Shown here piece by piece: positions 44,385 through 55,780 of a stretch of 64,000 nt of DNA. Origin of the DNA: Macrosoma leucophasiata (taxonomy: Eukaryota > Arthropoda > Insecta > Lepidoptera > Hedylidae); the NCBI GenBank assembly GCA_036365455.1, contig JAWQUS010000022.1, positions 1,736,001 to 1,800,000 on the forward strand, written 5' to 3'. A model generated the notes under the pieces. The model saw only the letters and a list, made by a program, of their open reading frames with translations, was not told the DNA's origin and ran no database searches. Every line of letters begins with the position of its first letter. Position 1 is the first letter of the stretch. The position numbers and the translations under genes are program-made.

Positions 44385-44563
44385 GCATAGTTGGTAATAG
44401 ATGGCGCTGCTGCTACCATAAAGCAATGCAATAGATGTGAAGGAAAGATTTGACAAATCGGGCAGGGCTTCAGTAGCTCAATTGGAAGAGCGGCTGGACT
44501 AGATTCCCAGTGTAGGTCGCGATTCGCGGTCGCGTTCGAGTCTCGCCTGAAGTCAAATTTTTC
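44385..44563 (+). mobile_element. SINE-U with array-type flank
   Basis: Carries TAGATGGCGCTGCTGCTACC like the 12-kb array, so it derives from an array-type copy. A short GC insertion disrupts the T-arm. Confidence 0.85.
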
Positions 44564-44604
44564 TACGAACTAGTCTATCTACTAATCTAATATTATAATA
44601 TACT

Positions 44605-45115
44605 AGCGGCCCGCTCCTGCTTCGCGCGGGTGCAATGTTACCTACCCTCTCCTATTCGTCTTAGCGTGATGATTATAGATATAGCCTAAAGCCTTCCTCG
44701 AGATGTTTTATAGTTTAGGCAGCGTACGCAAAATAAGTAACTTTTCTGGTTGAAGTTTTACACCTTGTGTCTGAAAAACCCAAATATCTTACGGAACCCT
44801 ATTTTTTCCAAAATAAAATATAGCCTATGTTACCCGTGGATAATGTAGCTTTCGAATAGTGACGATATCTTTTATAGTTTAGGCAGCGTACGCAAAATAA
44901 GTAACTTTTCTGGTTGATTTTTACACCTTGTTTCCGAAAAACCCAAACAGTTTGCGGAACCCTATTTTTTCCAAAATAAAATATAGCCTATGTTACCCGT
45001 GGATAATGTAGCTTTCGAATAGTGAAAGAATTTTAAAATCGGTCCAGTAATTATTGAGCCCATTCAAAACAAACAAACAAAAAAATATTACCTCTTTATA
45101 ATATTAGTTTAGATA
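44605..45115. repeat. R-J repeat with 163-bp tandem duplication
   Basis: Two copies of the block from TAGTTTAGGCAGCGTACGC to GCTTTCGAATAGTGA begin at 44711 and 44875. Confidence 0.75.
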
Positions 45116-45300
45116 GCTGTGCCCGCGACTTCGTCCGCGTGAGAATTTATGATTGTTCAGTATCTATCCAGACGAAGTCGTGGGCGCGGCTAGTATAAAA
45201 TTAGCCTAAGTTAGCTATTACATAAGCTATCTGTCAGTGAAAGTCCCGTCAAAATCGGTCCAGACGTTCCCGAGATTAGCGGGAACAAACAGACAGATGG
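45110..45300. repeat. R-J repeat
   Basis: CTGTGCCCGCGACTTCGTCC and ACGAAGTCGTGGGCGCGGCT form an inverted pair inside it. Confidence 0.65.
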
Positions 45301-45454
45301 ACAGACAAAAATTGAAAAAAAAAAAAAAAAAATTTAAAAAGAATAAGCATTGCCATTCAACGTGGCAATCCTGCCAGCCTTCTGGGAACTTTGCCGCAGT
45401 ACGACGGCGATGTGGATTTTTTTGATGCATAACTGCTTTATTTATTTATTTTAA

Positions 45455-45930
45455 GACTAGCTGTGCCCGCGACTTCGTCCACGTGAGAAAAAATATGATT
45501 GTTCAGTATCTACCCGGACGAAGTCGTGGGCGCAGCTAGTATAAAAGTAGCCTAAGTTACTCCTTATCACATCAGCTATCTGACAGTGAAAGTCCCGTTA
45601 AAATCGGAGATACTTAAATTCTATTTATTTGTATGTAGGTATGTATGTATGTATGTATGGATGGAGATAAAAGTAGCCTAAGTTACTCCTTTTTACATCA
45701 GCTACCTACCTGTGGAAGTCCCGTCAAAGTCGGATACACTCCAATTCTACTTATTTGTATGGAGGTATGGAGGTATGGAGGTATGTATGTATGTATGGAG
45801 ATATAAGTAGCCTATGTTACTCCTTATTACATCAGCTATCTGCCAGTTAAAGTCCCGTCAAAATCGGTCCAGCCGTTCCCAAGATTAGCCCCGCCAAACA
45901 GACAGACAGACAAAAATTGTAAAAAATATT
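45455..45930. repeat. R-J repeats and GTAT/GGAG microsatellite
   Basis: Three partial repeats of GCTATCTG-C-AGTGAAAGTCCCGTC type, separated by GTAT runs (about 45636-45660) and TATGGAGG runs (about 45755-45800). Confidence 0.65.
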
Positions 45931-46029
45931 GTTTTGGTATATGTACCGTGTATACATACATATGCATATAGTAAAAAGCGGTTATTTTAATATTACAAAC
46001 ATACACTCCAATTTTATTTATTTGTATAG

Positions 46030-46268
46030 ATAAAATTCTTTCTCGTGTCAGTATTTGTAACAAAATATTCCTCTGAAACGGCTGGACCGATCGTTATGAA
46101 GTTTTGTGCGTATATTTGATAGGTGTGAGAACCGGTTGCAGTCTATTTTTTATATCCCTAAATGGTAAAGGTGATTCTTACCACATCTCACCAATTTGTT
46201 TTTTCGATTTTTTGGACCTTTTTTTTTTATACCTCTAAGGAGATACGAAGTTCGTCGGGACAGCTAGA
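46030..46268. repeat. R-G-like repeat
   Basis: GAAACGGCTGGACCGATCG to GTTCGTCGGGACAGCTAG. Confidence 0.55.
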
Positions 46269-46542
46269 AGCTTCCAGTACCGCTTAATAGCTCACCCAGC
46301 AAAAAAATATTTCCTTGGAAATTATTTTTGTAGCATTTTGTTAAATGTTGTAAATTATATATTATTGTAATTTAATAGCTGTATCGACGCCTGTATTGGA
46401 ACAACTGTATCAAAAAAATTCATTAAAGTTTTTTTTAAACAAAAATTGACAAAATAACACGTTTTTTTTTGTATTACTTATTTTTTGCAATAACACATGC
46501 GAGTAAATTTTAGAAATTAAAGAAAAAACGGAAAAAAAAATT
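46269..46542. other. AT-rich, includes SINE-U-like 3' flank
   Basis: 46490-46542 reads as a diverged SINE-U tail (ACACATGCGAG, then T-runs on the minus strand). Confidence 0.4.
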
Positions 46543-46616
46543 GACTTCGGACAGGAATCGAACCTGCGACCTCAGGATAACCAGTCCAGCAGCTTTACCA
46601 CTAAGCTACCGAAGTC
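46543..46616 (-). repeat. tRNA-like sequence, diverged SINE-U relative
   Basis: Acceptor ACTTCGG/CCGAAGT, D-stem GCTT/AAGC and T-stem GCAGG/CCTGT are intact. The anticodon arm is mispaired and would give GGT. The downstream T-rich sequence resembles SINE-U, so I treat it as a repeat rather than a functional tRNA. Confidence 0.6.
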
Positions 46617-46793
46617 CGACGATTTATTACAAGAATATAGAATTCTATTAATCATATTAGATTTCGTAACGTAAAAATCATAATTGTGTAATATATTACA
46701 CATACAAAGTCCTATTAAATATACCGAAAATAAATAAATTGAAAAAATATAATGTAACAAAATTTAAATTTAAAAAACATCAAAAATATTAGT

Positions 46794-46866
46794 CGCCCAA
46801 CGTGGGGCTCGAACCCACGACCCTGAGATTAAGAGTCTCATGCTCTACCGACTGAGCTAGCCGGGC
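46794..46866 (-). tRNA. tRNA-Lys (anticodon CTT)
   Basis: 73 nt on the minus strand starting GCCCGGCTAGCTCAGTCGG. Acceptor GCCCGGC against TTGGGC, A box TAGCTCAGTCGG, anticodon loop CTCTTAA, B box GGTTCGAGCCC: all standard for eukaryotic tRNA-Lys(CTT). No intron. A T-run lies downstream as pol III terminator. It delivers Lys at AAG codons. Confidence 0.96.
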
Positions 46867-47061
46867 TGTGGGAACGTGACCCAATTTATCGTACACGTTC
46901 TGTGTATTTATATCCGTTACTAACAATGTCCGTTATCATTATGTTCTTGTCTTTCACACTTCAATTTTATATAAGACAGAAAGTGACAAAAAGTTGTAAT
47001 TAGTTATTGGATTTTTTGATAACCTTTTATATTACACTTGCCAAAATAATAATTTATTAAG
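46867..47061. other. Unassigned
   Basis: AT-rich tRNA upstream region. Confidence 0.3.
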
Positions 47062-47133
47062 ACCTAGCTGTCCCGGCAAACTTCGTATTGCCTCAGAATG
47101 AAATAATGTGACAAAGGTTTGATAGATTCAGAC

Positions 47134-50091
47134 TAGGGTTTTCGCATATCCGACATTTTTTTATACCCGGGTATCGGGTATTATTTTTGCGTATACCCGG
47201 ATATACCCGGGTACCCGGGTATTTACAATTAATACAAAAAAGATAAAATTTTCTTATAATTATGTTGTATATTACGAAAGAGTGTGTGTAGTATGTCAAT
47301 AAGTCACCTTAACTTAAAGTACATTTTTAGATCGGAGAAAGAACGTTAATCTCGACATCATCATTCGTGGTCATGTGTTTAGTGGGCGTCTTGAGGGTTA
47401 AATGCTAGCACAAAACAATAAGTCACTATTATCGGTCAGATTTAATCACTTTAACAGAATATCACTGCTTAATTTTACACTCAAAACTCTTTGATATAAT
47501 TACACTTTTAAACTTTGAAGTACAACGAGCAGCGGGTTCGCGACACCGATCTTACTTCGCCAATCAAATAGTACGCCACTGTCCAACCAAAGAATGATCC
47601 ACCTCGATCAACAACGACACATTTTATAACCTCCGTTAACGGCGATCTGTCAGATGGCGCCTCGACCCCGCTCGAGGCCTACCCTCAACTCGGTAACGTA
47701 ATTTTATAATACAATTACTCTTTAAATGAAATAATGATTTTAAACGATAACAAAATCTAACAAATCAAATTAACTTAAAATAATATTTTTAGCAAGGTAT
47801 TTCTATAGCCTAGTACTTTACAGAACCAACAATAAGCTTCTTGCTCCGACATATATTTATATATATAATCACACAGTTAAACAGTTCGAGTGGAAATACC
47901 GTCTTGTGCAACCAAGCGTGCAACAAATTCGGAAATTTTAGTAGAAAATAGAAAAAAATTGTTATCCGCGGTCTTTTTGAAACTAGGCTTAAACTCTGTT
48001 CTGATTCAGGTTAAGAAAACGATGTCAATGGCACTTCTTTTTCGGACGTAAAGTTCTGTTTTTTCGATCTTTGTTTTATGTAGGTACTTTATCTAAATGT
48101 TTTTATGAAACGTTTGTTGAAGAACCTATATAAGAGATAATATTTTGGGCATATTGCACACTGTACTGATTCCTTATTCTGTATTTTTTAAATATATTTC
48201 CACACTCCAGATATTCATTCATCTATTCACATATCTATCCATTTTGCCAACGAAAAGTGAACCATCGTTTAGTAAAATTTTATAGGGCCACTAGATTCAT
48301 TTTTTTCTTTCGTTTTGTTTTAATAACATTTAATTCAATTACTAAGCGTTCACTGAACAATATTAAAATTGTCAACAATAACAACCAACATTTTGTACAC
48401 TTCTATGAAAATAATAGAGTATCTAGAGGATCATCAGCTGATCAGTGACCGCCAATATGGATTTCGTCATTGCAGATCTGCTGGTGATCTTCTTGTATAT
48501 CTAACGCACCATTGATCCCACGCCTTGGAAAAGAGTGAGGAGGCATTGGCTGTAAGCCCGGACATTGCTAAGGCCTTTGACCGGGTCTGGCACAGACCCG
48601 GTCAAAGTCTAGTCTCTGCAACTGGACAGCCAGCTTTCTGTCTGAGCGTTATATACAAGTCTTAGTTGACGGTCAGCGCTCAGACATTCTACCCATCGAC
48701 GCTGGTGTGCCGCAAGGCTCTGTGCTATCTCCCACGCTGTTTCTTCTGCATATTAATGAAATATTGGAGCAAAACTCCAATTTTCATTGCTATGCCGATG
48801 ATAGTACGGGAGATGCACACTACACTAGCCGTGCAAATGCCTCTCGGGCACTTATCGAGGAAAGCAGGACTAGACTTGTGTCTGAAATCGAGCACTCTCT
48901 GGAGCGGGTCTCGGATTAGGGTCGACTTAATTTAGTACAGTTTAACCCCTCGAAGGAACAAGTCTGCGCGTTCACCGCTAAAAGAAACCCATTCATTGTA
49001 GCACCACAGTTCCAGGGCATTCCGCTCGCCGTTGATAAGAGTATCGGTATCCTGGGCGTTGACATATCGAACGAAGTGCAATTCGGGAGTCACATTGAGT
49101 GTAAGACCAAGTTGGCATCCAAAAAGTTGGATGTGCTTAACAAAGTGAGGCAGTTTTTCACATCGGGGCAGCTACTACAGCTTTATAAGGCCCAAGTGCG
49201 GCCCCATCTGGAATACTGCTCTCATTTGTGGGCGGGAGCCCCCAAATACCAGCTTGGTCCACTTGACTCCCTACAAAAACGCGCCGTTCGTATTGTTAAC
49301 GATCCAGGACTTACTGACAGGCTCGAACATCTGAGCCTGCACAGAGACATTGGGAGTCTGTGCGTGTTGTACCCTCTCTACAATGGTTAGTACTCTGCTG
49401 AACTGTTTGACATGGTGCCACCGTCTCTTTTCCTACACCGTACTACCCGCCGAAGAGAGAAGTTCCACCCACACCGACTGGACACCTGGCAGTGCTCAAC
49501 GGTGCGGTTTTCACGTTCGTTCCTGCTCAGAACGTGTAAATTGTGGAACGAACTTCCCTCTGAGGTCTTCCCTAGGTGCTACAATATAAGGTTTTTCAAA
49601 AATGGCGTCAAAAGAGTCCTACGCGTTGGCAACTCCCCTGGTGTTGCAAATGTTCATAGGCGACGGTGACCAATTTCCATCAGGTGGCCCGTTTGCTTGT
49701 CTGTCGACCTTCAGACATAAAAAAAAAGAAATTAGCGTATTTCAATACCTATGAAAATAAAACTTTCTAATCAAACTCCAACGAAACAAAAACAAAACAC
49801 AACGACGTAAACAATAACGTAATACATAACCAAATCTAACCTCATAGTTACTAGATTTTTTTAAAAAACTCTACGCCTTCTTTAGATTTATTTTTATTGT
49901 GTCACATTTGCTAATAAGTATTATTTTTTAGACCTTACTTTGTAATTTTGTAATTTGCCGAAGATTTTGATGTATTCCCGAACCAAAGTGGGTGCCCGGG
50001 TACCCGGGTCTGGCAGTAAAAAATACCCGAGTACAAAAAAGGTCAAATACCCGGGTATACCCGGGTCCGGGTACCCGGGTAGAAGACCCTA
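47134..50091. mobile_element. hAT-type element, 8-bp target duplication, subterminal CCCGGG repeats
   Basis: ATTCAGAC at 47126-47133 and 50092-50099. TIRs TAGGGTTTTC and GAAGACCCTA. Both ends are packed with TACCCGGGTA-type words (47165-47222; 49995-50081), likely transposase-binding repeats. No transposase frame was found; 47223-48428 and 49736-49990 are AT-rich filler. It hosts a LINE. Confidence 0.88.
48429..49728 (+). pseudogene. CR1/Zenon-like LINE ORF2 C-terminal half, inside the hAT element
   Basis: RT residues ISDRQYGFRHCRSAGDLL, IAKAFDRVWH, DAGVPQGSVLSPTLFLLHIN and CYADDSTGDAHYT (YADD catalytic box), then GRLNLVQFNPSK, LYKAQVRPHLEYCSHLWAGA and the C-terminal LWNELPSEVFPRCYN, TAA/TGA near 49669. 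In-frame stops at 48917 and 49388 and upstream frameshifts inactivate it. The 3' UTR ends with CATCAGGTGGCCCG and an A-run at 49720-49728. Confidence 0.88.
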
Positions 50092-50165
50092 ATTCAGACT
50101 ATTTGTATGGGAAAATGAAATTGTTATTTTTAATGATTCCCTTCAACTTCTTCATATTTTCTGGA

Positions 50166-50448
50166 GGCGCGCCACACGCCCTCCCTACCCAGTAAAGGAC
50201 TTGGCGTGAAGATACGTATATACCAAGGCTCAATGATCCAAATAGTATTCTGAACATATATTACAATAGAAAGTACCTTAGTATAGTTTATTCATGGGTG
50301 CAGGTGTGTAGGGTGTATGTTAATATACTATTAGTATGCTGTCAAAGTTTTTTCAATGCCGACTCGGTCAAGTTTAGTATATTTTACTCGGTGAAATGAA
50401 TGACAGATAAACTAAACTACAATAAGAAAGGAAGAAAATATTTACAAA
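50166..50448. other. Short RTE tail then unassigned
   Basis: 50180-50225 (CTACCCAGTAAAGGACTTGG) is an RTE-tail scrap. The rest is unassigned. Confidence 0.4.
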
Positions 50449-50995
50449 CAGGGTTTCTCAAACTTTCGGCTCCACGTAGGTACCCCTGTTGAAAAGTATC
50501 CAGGTGACAGCGAACCCCTCAACTAATAAACCCGCTCTTCCCCTTCCCCTCCAAAGAAAACAATATAATTGACTGTTGAAGAAACAGTGCTTTTTTAATT
50601 GTTTTATATTATTTCGCATTAACACATGCTTGTGAAATATATTTTATTTAAAGAAAAATGGAAAGAAAAATTTGACTTCAGGCGAGACACGAACTCGCGG
50701 CCTACTGGGAATCTAGTCCAGCTTACCTTAGTGCTTTTTTATTTCAATAAAATATAACAAATAAAGTGCCAAAAGAAATATATTTTTATTAGGTACATAC
50801 TGTGTTAAACCCATTCAAGTTGTGTTTGTGTGTTGTTTCTTGTCACAAATGGAGTCAATTTTAGGAGTCGTTTTGGACAATTTTAACCTTCACTCTGATT
50901 CGGCATCAAGTCGATTTATAGTAATCTTGTTGCGTACCTCCTGCCGTCGAATAGCGAACCTCTGGGGGTTCGCGTACCCCACTTTGAGAATCCCT
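50449..50995. mobile_element. hAT-like non-autonomous element
   Basis: Ends CAGGGTTTCTCAAAC and, inverted, CAGGGATTCTCAAAG: the classic hAT terminus. No matching 8-bp duplication is visible, so one flank has changed. It contains a SINE-U insertion. Confidence 0.7.
50598..50729 (-). mobile_element. SINE-U, 5'-truncated, 12-bp target duplication
   Basis: AGTGCTTTTTTA at 50586-50597 and 50730-50741. Truncated near the GTCCAG in the anticodon arm, as at 12047. Confidence 0.88.
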
Positions 50996-51009
50996 GATCT
51001 AGGAAATTA

Positions 51010-51205
51010 ATTACACACACACGAAATTGTTTATGTCTTTTGTTAAGGTCAAGGTGTGAATTTCGTAGTAATAGACGATTTTTGTAGTGTGAGTTTGTGT
51101 AACACGCATTTCCCCCACCAAAAAATATCTGTTTTGCATCGGTAATAAACGCTATGGCTACTCCCCTCCGGTCTGCCGCGACCGGTGGGCCGAATTGCTC
51201 TATGA
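51010..51205 (+). mobile_element. MITE-G, truncated
   Basis: GTCAAGGTGTGAATTTCGTAG to CCTCCGGTCTG, ending ATTGCTCTATG. Confidence 0.7.
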
Positions 51206-51283
51206 CGGGAGGTGTGTCAGGACCGGGACATCTGGCGCTTTACACTCTATACCTACCCCGTAAGGGACTTGGTATGAAGATAC
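51206..51283 (+). repeat. RTE-type LINE tail
   Basis: GGTGTGTCAGGACCGGGACA, CTACCCCGTAAGGGACTTGG. Confidence 0.65.
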
Positions 51284-51284
51284 C

Positions 51285-51576
51285 ATAGGAGCAACACGGG
51301 CCACCGGTCGCGGCGGACTGGAGGGGAGTAGCCATAGCGTTGATTACCGATGCAAAACAGTCTGTCCTTTTTTTCGGGGGGAAATGTGTGCGACACACGC
51401 ACACTACAAAAATCGTCTATTACTACGAAACGCACACCTTGACTTTAACAAAATAAAGAAATAATTTCACGCATACATTTAAACATCTAGGCGACAGGTA
51501 TAGGCCCATTTGGGCTTGTACTTTGACAGAGGGGAAAGCGTGCATCTGGCTACTCCCCTCCGGTGTTGCTCTATGG
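51285..51576 (-). mobile_element. MITE-G, full-length
   Basis: Termini CCATAGGAGCAACACGG and, inverted, CCATAGAGCAACACCGG give the clearest TIRs of the family. Confidence 0.8.
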
Positions 51577-51844
51577 AAAATGCAAACAAATCTTGAGCCT
51601 TTCAAAATTAAAAAGCAGTAGATCTCCGTATTGCCAGCCCTGATTACGAAACATGCAATTTGCATTTAACAGACGTCTCAAGACGTACGCTTTCTTTGAC
51701 AAACACTTTCCAGTCTGCACGGTGCGTGCACTATCATTGTTTACGTAATATTTAATATTTGGCGTGGTTATGAAATGTGTGATATTTATGTATTAAGCCG
51801 TTCATAAAATAAATACGTCGGGCTACAATAAGCTTTTACTGAAA
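51577..51844. other. Unassigned
   Basis: CCGTTCATAAAATAAATACG at 51799 resembles 10757. No gene. Confidence 0.3.
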
Positions 51845-51851
51845 CTATGGC

Positions 51852-52027
51852 CACACCGCGGACACTCCGCCAAAATTCCATACAAACGCTTAATTTAGTT
51901 TCTATTACACAGACATCAATCAGTGACGTGTATTTACACGTGCACCTGTGTGCGTAGCACGTACAAAACACCAACCGTCGACCGTCGAAGTGTCCATTCT
52001 ATACGTAGTATTATTACATATTCTCTG
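51852..52027 (+). mobile_element. MITE-C, internally deleted, perfect 7-bp target duplication
   Basis: CTATGGC at 51845-51851 and 52028-52034. Confidence 0.92.
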
Positions 52028-52165
52028 CTATGGCTGCCAGATCTAAAATATGGAAGTAACTTTTCTCAACAGAAATCCAGAGGACGTGACGGGTTGATCC
52101 TTGCCAGGCGATGGTTTTTGAATTTAACATGTTACGATTCATTCTTACAAAAACTATCCTAACAG

Positions 52166-52386
52166 CAGAGAATAAGTAAAAATACTACGTATAGAATGGA
52201 CACTTCGACGTCCCGCCCGATTTGCCCGCCTCACACAACCTGCTCCCCTCTTATGGGCAACGTTTGGTATTCTCTACGTGCTACGCACACAGGTGCGCGT
52301 GTAAATACACGTCACTGATTGATGTCTGTGTAATAGAGACCAAAATAAGCGTTTGTATGGAATTTTGGCGGAGTGTCCGCGGTGTG
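52166..52386 (-). mobile_element. MITE-C, perfect 7-bp target duplication
   Basis: CTAACAG at 52159-52165 and 52387-52393. Opposed to the previous copy, giving a local inverted repeat. Confidence 0.92.
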
Positions 52387-52598
52387 CTAACAGGGCCAAC
52401 GTTACTCGGAGGTCGAGAGACCGCCGGCAGCGAATGAACAATTGAAATATTTTTCTCGCCCGCTGACGACTGATTCTTAGAACATACATAAATATTTTTT
52501 TCCATTTTAGAAATGTAGCGGTATCTGTGTTTAAGATTAAAAAAACACTAACAATTTGTAAAAAAAAAGTATCTCAATCATCAACAACAGTATTTTTT

Positions 52599-52894
52599 TT
52601 TTCTTTTTTTTTTATGTAATGGAAGTGGTAAACAAGCATGCAGTTAACATTGGTGTTAAGTGACGACTGCAGCCTATAGACACCTACACAAAGACCGAGG
52701 TCAAAATGCAGATGCGTTACCACTCCTGAGGCCTTAGGTGTTATGCCTCTGTGCCGGAAATTACAGGGCCGTACATTACCACCTGATCGGAACATGATAG
52801 TACTGAACACTACCATTTAGCGGCAAGTATATTAGGTAATGCGGTGGTGCCTACGCCCGCGAGCTCCGTCACTGGAGCTCTACCACCAGTAAAA
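52599..52894 (-). mobile_element. SINE-A1 copy
   Basis: T-rich start, core, perfect hairpin and ACCACCAGTAAAA end. Confidence 0.85.
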
Positions 52895-53612
52895 AAATTT
52901 AATTTGATCATTCAAAATAGTTGCTGATTATTAAAAACCACTAAATATTATGGCTTTTGAGGTTACGCCGGCTGCACGCACGAAAATGTTTCACGTTCCG
53001 CCTGAACCGAGCGAGAGCGCGGCACTCGCGATAGAGAGGCACGATCCCAAGCTTTGATGAATTCAATACAGTTACAATGACAAAATGCTGAGTATTTTAG
53101 AAATGTTTTTCACTTTTAATTATAACCTATAAAATCTCGTTCCATTTGCCCACGTTAAAAAAAATACCGTTAACGCGCGGGTTAATGTTAGGGTCGGGTC
53201 ACACTGCCGTTACATGTCACAAGCTTGTTTGAAATAGGAATTCTCGTACACGTAACTTTTTTTATTAGTAGCCAGTTTTATTTGGTGGCCATTTTGAAAT
53301 TTGAACTGTCACACACGTAACTTTTATTAGTGGTGAGTTTTTTTTATATTGTTATGGACAAATCTTTTGTACGTTTTCTGAGGCTGTTTTACGTGATAAA
53401 TAAATTACCTCTAGATGATAATTTTAGGATTGGACTAAGTTGCACCTCGGGAGTTTGATAATGTGCCTAATGTCAATATGCTCGCCATGTATCATGTTGT
53501 GTCATAAAAAATATCGCATAAATCGGGGTAGCGTGAGACGGGGTACTACTGAGCTACCCGGTGATTGAACCCGGATCTCCATTGTAGCAGTAAAGCCCTG
53601 TTATCACTAGAA
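52895..53612. other. Unassigned, with a repeat pair member
   Basis: 52970-53045 (CGCCGGCTGCACGCACGAAAA, CCGAGCGAGAGCGCGGCAC) parallels 54828-54920. A B-box-like minus-strand word (GGGTTCAATCACC) sits at 53561-53573. Confidence 0.4.
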
Positions 53613-53843
53613 TACACCGCGTACACTGGGCTAAAATGTTCACCTAATTTGTTACCTATTACACAGACGTCAGACTGTCATTCAGGACGTGTTTTTACAA
53701 GCACACACACAGTTGCCCGCTCGCAACCTCAGTGCACGAGGCTGCCGGCATGGTACTCGAGGGGGGGTGCGGGCTGCAAGAGGGGATATCAGGCGGAACA
53801 TCGAAGTGTCCATTCCATACGTAGTATTTTTACATATTCTCTG
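53613..53843 (+). mobile_element. MITE-C, diverged
   Basis: Flanks ACTAGAA (53606-53612) and ACTAGAC (53844-53850) agree at six of seven bases. Confidence 0.8.
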
Positions 53844-53850
53844 ACTAGAC

Positions 53851-54221
53851 TAAAGAACCATTCAAATCCACTTTACGAAATCGATTCCTTTAATCTAATC
53901 CGGATACCTAAGTCCAAGAGAAAGTAATTTTGGCTGATTTTTCTTTAAAAAACAAAGAACAATATGCCAACTGTATTAATTATACCCATAAAAAAAAAAT
54001 AACAAAGCCGTCTAAAATAACGTACGATGGTCGCGTACAGTTTTAATTAGATTCAAGAGAAAGTGAAGCTTCTGATTAATTATTCGGTATCCGTGGTGCT
54101 GACACAATTAAATCGATGCTATGCGAATGGGAATTGACGCAGATTTGAGATTTGAAACTGTGGTTAATTTTTCCATGCCTTTATTCGGCCAGGGTTCGGC
54201 GTTATGGTTTTCTTTTTTTAT
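53851..54221. other. Unassigned
   Basis: No gene or repeat recognised. Confidence 0.3.
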
Positions 54222-54508
54222 TCTTTCCGTTGCTACCACGCTGGGGGTCCTGGGTTCGATTCCCGGGTCGGGGACTATCAGAGATAACGGTTATAATCCT
54301 TTATCTCTGGTTCTATTGGGGTTTTTCCATTTTTTTTAAAGTTTCCCTGTACCTCGGAGTTTGGTAATGTACCCGGAGATGGCAACAGGTTCGCCACCTG
54401 TTATATGGGCCAAGACGTAACCGACGAATCGTGGGTGTTTGCATGTATGCTTTAATGCATGCATTTACCTCTGCCTACCCCTTCGGGGATTACAGGCGTG
54501 AAGTTACA
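54222..54508 (+). mobile_element. SINE-B, head truncated
   Basis: Starts in the anticodon side of the head, B box GGTTCGATTCC intact, tail complete. Confidence 0.85.
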
Positions 54509-54529
54509 TTTTTTTTAATTGTTGTTATC

Positions 54530-54784
54530 TTTACATATAAAAATCAATTGCTGTTCGTTAGTCTTGCTAAAACTCGAGAACAGCTGGACCGATTTAACTA
54601 ATTTTGGTTTTGTATGTTTTTTGGAAGTCCAGGGAAGGTTTAAAAGGTAAAAAAATGTTAAGAAATTGAAGGGAACTAGTATAAACCACAATTTCATTTT
54701 CCCATACAAATAGTCCGTATCTATCTAACATTTGACATATTATTTCATTCTCAGGCAAAACGAAGTTTGTCGAGTCAGCTAGTT
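54530..54784 (-). repeat. R-N repeat
   Basis: AAAACTCGAGAACAGCTGGACC to GTCGAGTCAGCTAG. Confidence 0.7.
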
Positions 54785-54948
54785 GATAAATAAATGTACC
54801 TTTAGTTTTTGACGTTATAATCAATGAACGCCGGCTGCAAGCTCGAAAAAGTGTCACGTTTCGCCGGAGCCGAGCGTAAGAAGACCGCGGAATTAACGAA
54901 AGAGAGACACGATCTAATGACTGAAATCTACACAAAACCATGAGGAAA

Positions 54949-55208
54949 AATATGAGGAATATGATGAGATGATGGGGTGGCTCCAATAAAGCGATGGGGA
55001 CTTAACTAGGAGTTTTTACGAAGTTTTGGAGGCAATACGAAAAATCACTTTTCACTTCATAATATCACTTTCTTACACTCGTGAACATTATCGAATGCTT
55101 TATGATAAAAATCCCACCATTTTCTACACATAAAAACGCGACTATACATAAATTTCGAAAATAATATCACGAGCGACACAGCTCTTTTCCGCGTTCCCGC
55201 CAAAACTC
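54949..55208 (-). mobile_element. mRNA-like retroposon, copy 1 (3'-incomplete)
   Basis: Same sequence as copy 2 from its 5' end at 55208 to about the middle. CGTTGAGATT (55209-55218) lies at its 5' border. Confidence 0.7.
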
Positions 55209-55218
55209 CGTTGAGATT

Positions 55219-55608
55219 ATTTTTTTTTTTTTTAATAATTTATTCATGACAATAGATACAGAGTCTTTCAGTCGTATACATATTGAATTTCACATTTCTT
55301 TAAATTAATGAATATCCATATGGAAGATGACGATGATTAAATGCTTCCATGAGGAATATGATGAGATGATGGGGTGGCTCCAGTAAAGCGATGGGGACTT
55401 TACTAGGAGTTTTTACGAAGTTTTGGAGGCAATACGAAAAATCACTTTTCACTTCACATAATATCACTTTTTTACACTCGTGAACATTATCGAATGCTTT
55501 ATGATAAAAATCCCACCATTTTTTACACATAAAAACGCGACTATACACAAATTTCGAAAATAATGTCACGCAGCGACACAGCTCTTTTCCGCGTTCCCGC
55601 CAAAACCC
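55219..55608 (-). mobile_element. mRNA-like retroposon, copy 2, 10-bp flanking repeats
   Basis: CGTTGAGATT at 55209-55218 and 55609-55618. The minus strand ends in an A-run (T-run at 55220-55233). It encodes an 89-codon frame starting at a non-ATG codon near 55569 and ending HRHLPYGYSLI; unrecognised, and not conserved in copy 3. Confidence 0.75.
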
Positions 55609-55618
55609 CGTTGAGATT

Positions 55619-55760
55619 AAATTGGAACAGTGTTGCCATCTGCAATTTATTAAATTTTACTAACTGCCTACTGACCTACCACGACGAAATAGGTCGAGTT
55701 CTGCCTGATGGTGGGGTCAAGAGTCTTAAGAATCGGCGTGCATGTATGAAGATATATTTG
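55619..55760 (+). repeat. RTE-type LINE fragment beside the retroposon
   Basis: CTGACCTACCACGACGAAATAGG and GGTGGGGTCAAGAGTCTTAAG. With the retroposon it forms one arm of an inverted duplication with 56640-57169. Confidence 0.75.
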
Positions 55761-55780
55761 AAAGACATCTACACAAAACC

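Larger units (their letters stand above)
47062..50165 (+). repeat. R-N repeat split by an hAT element
   Basis: 47062-47133 and 50092-50165 rejoin into the R-N sequence seen at 14690-14770 on the other strand. Confidence 0.8.
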
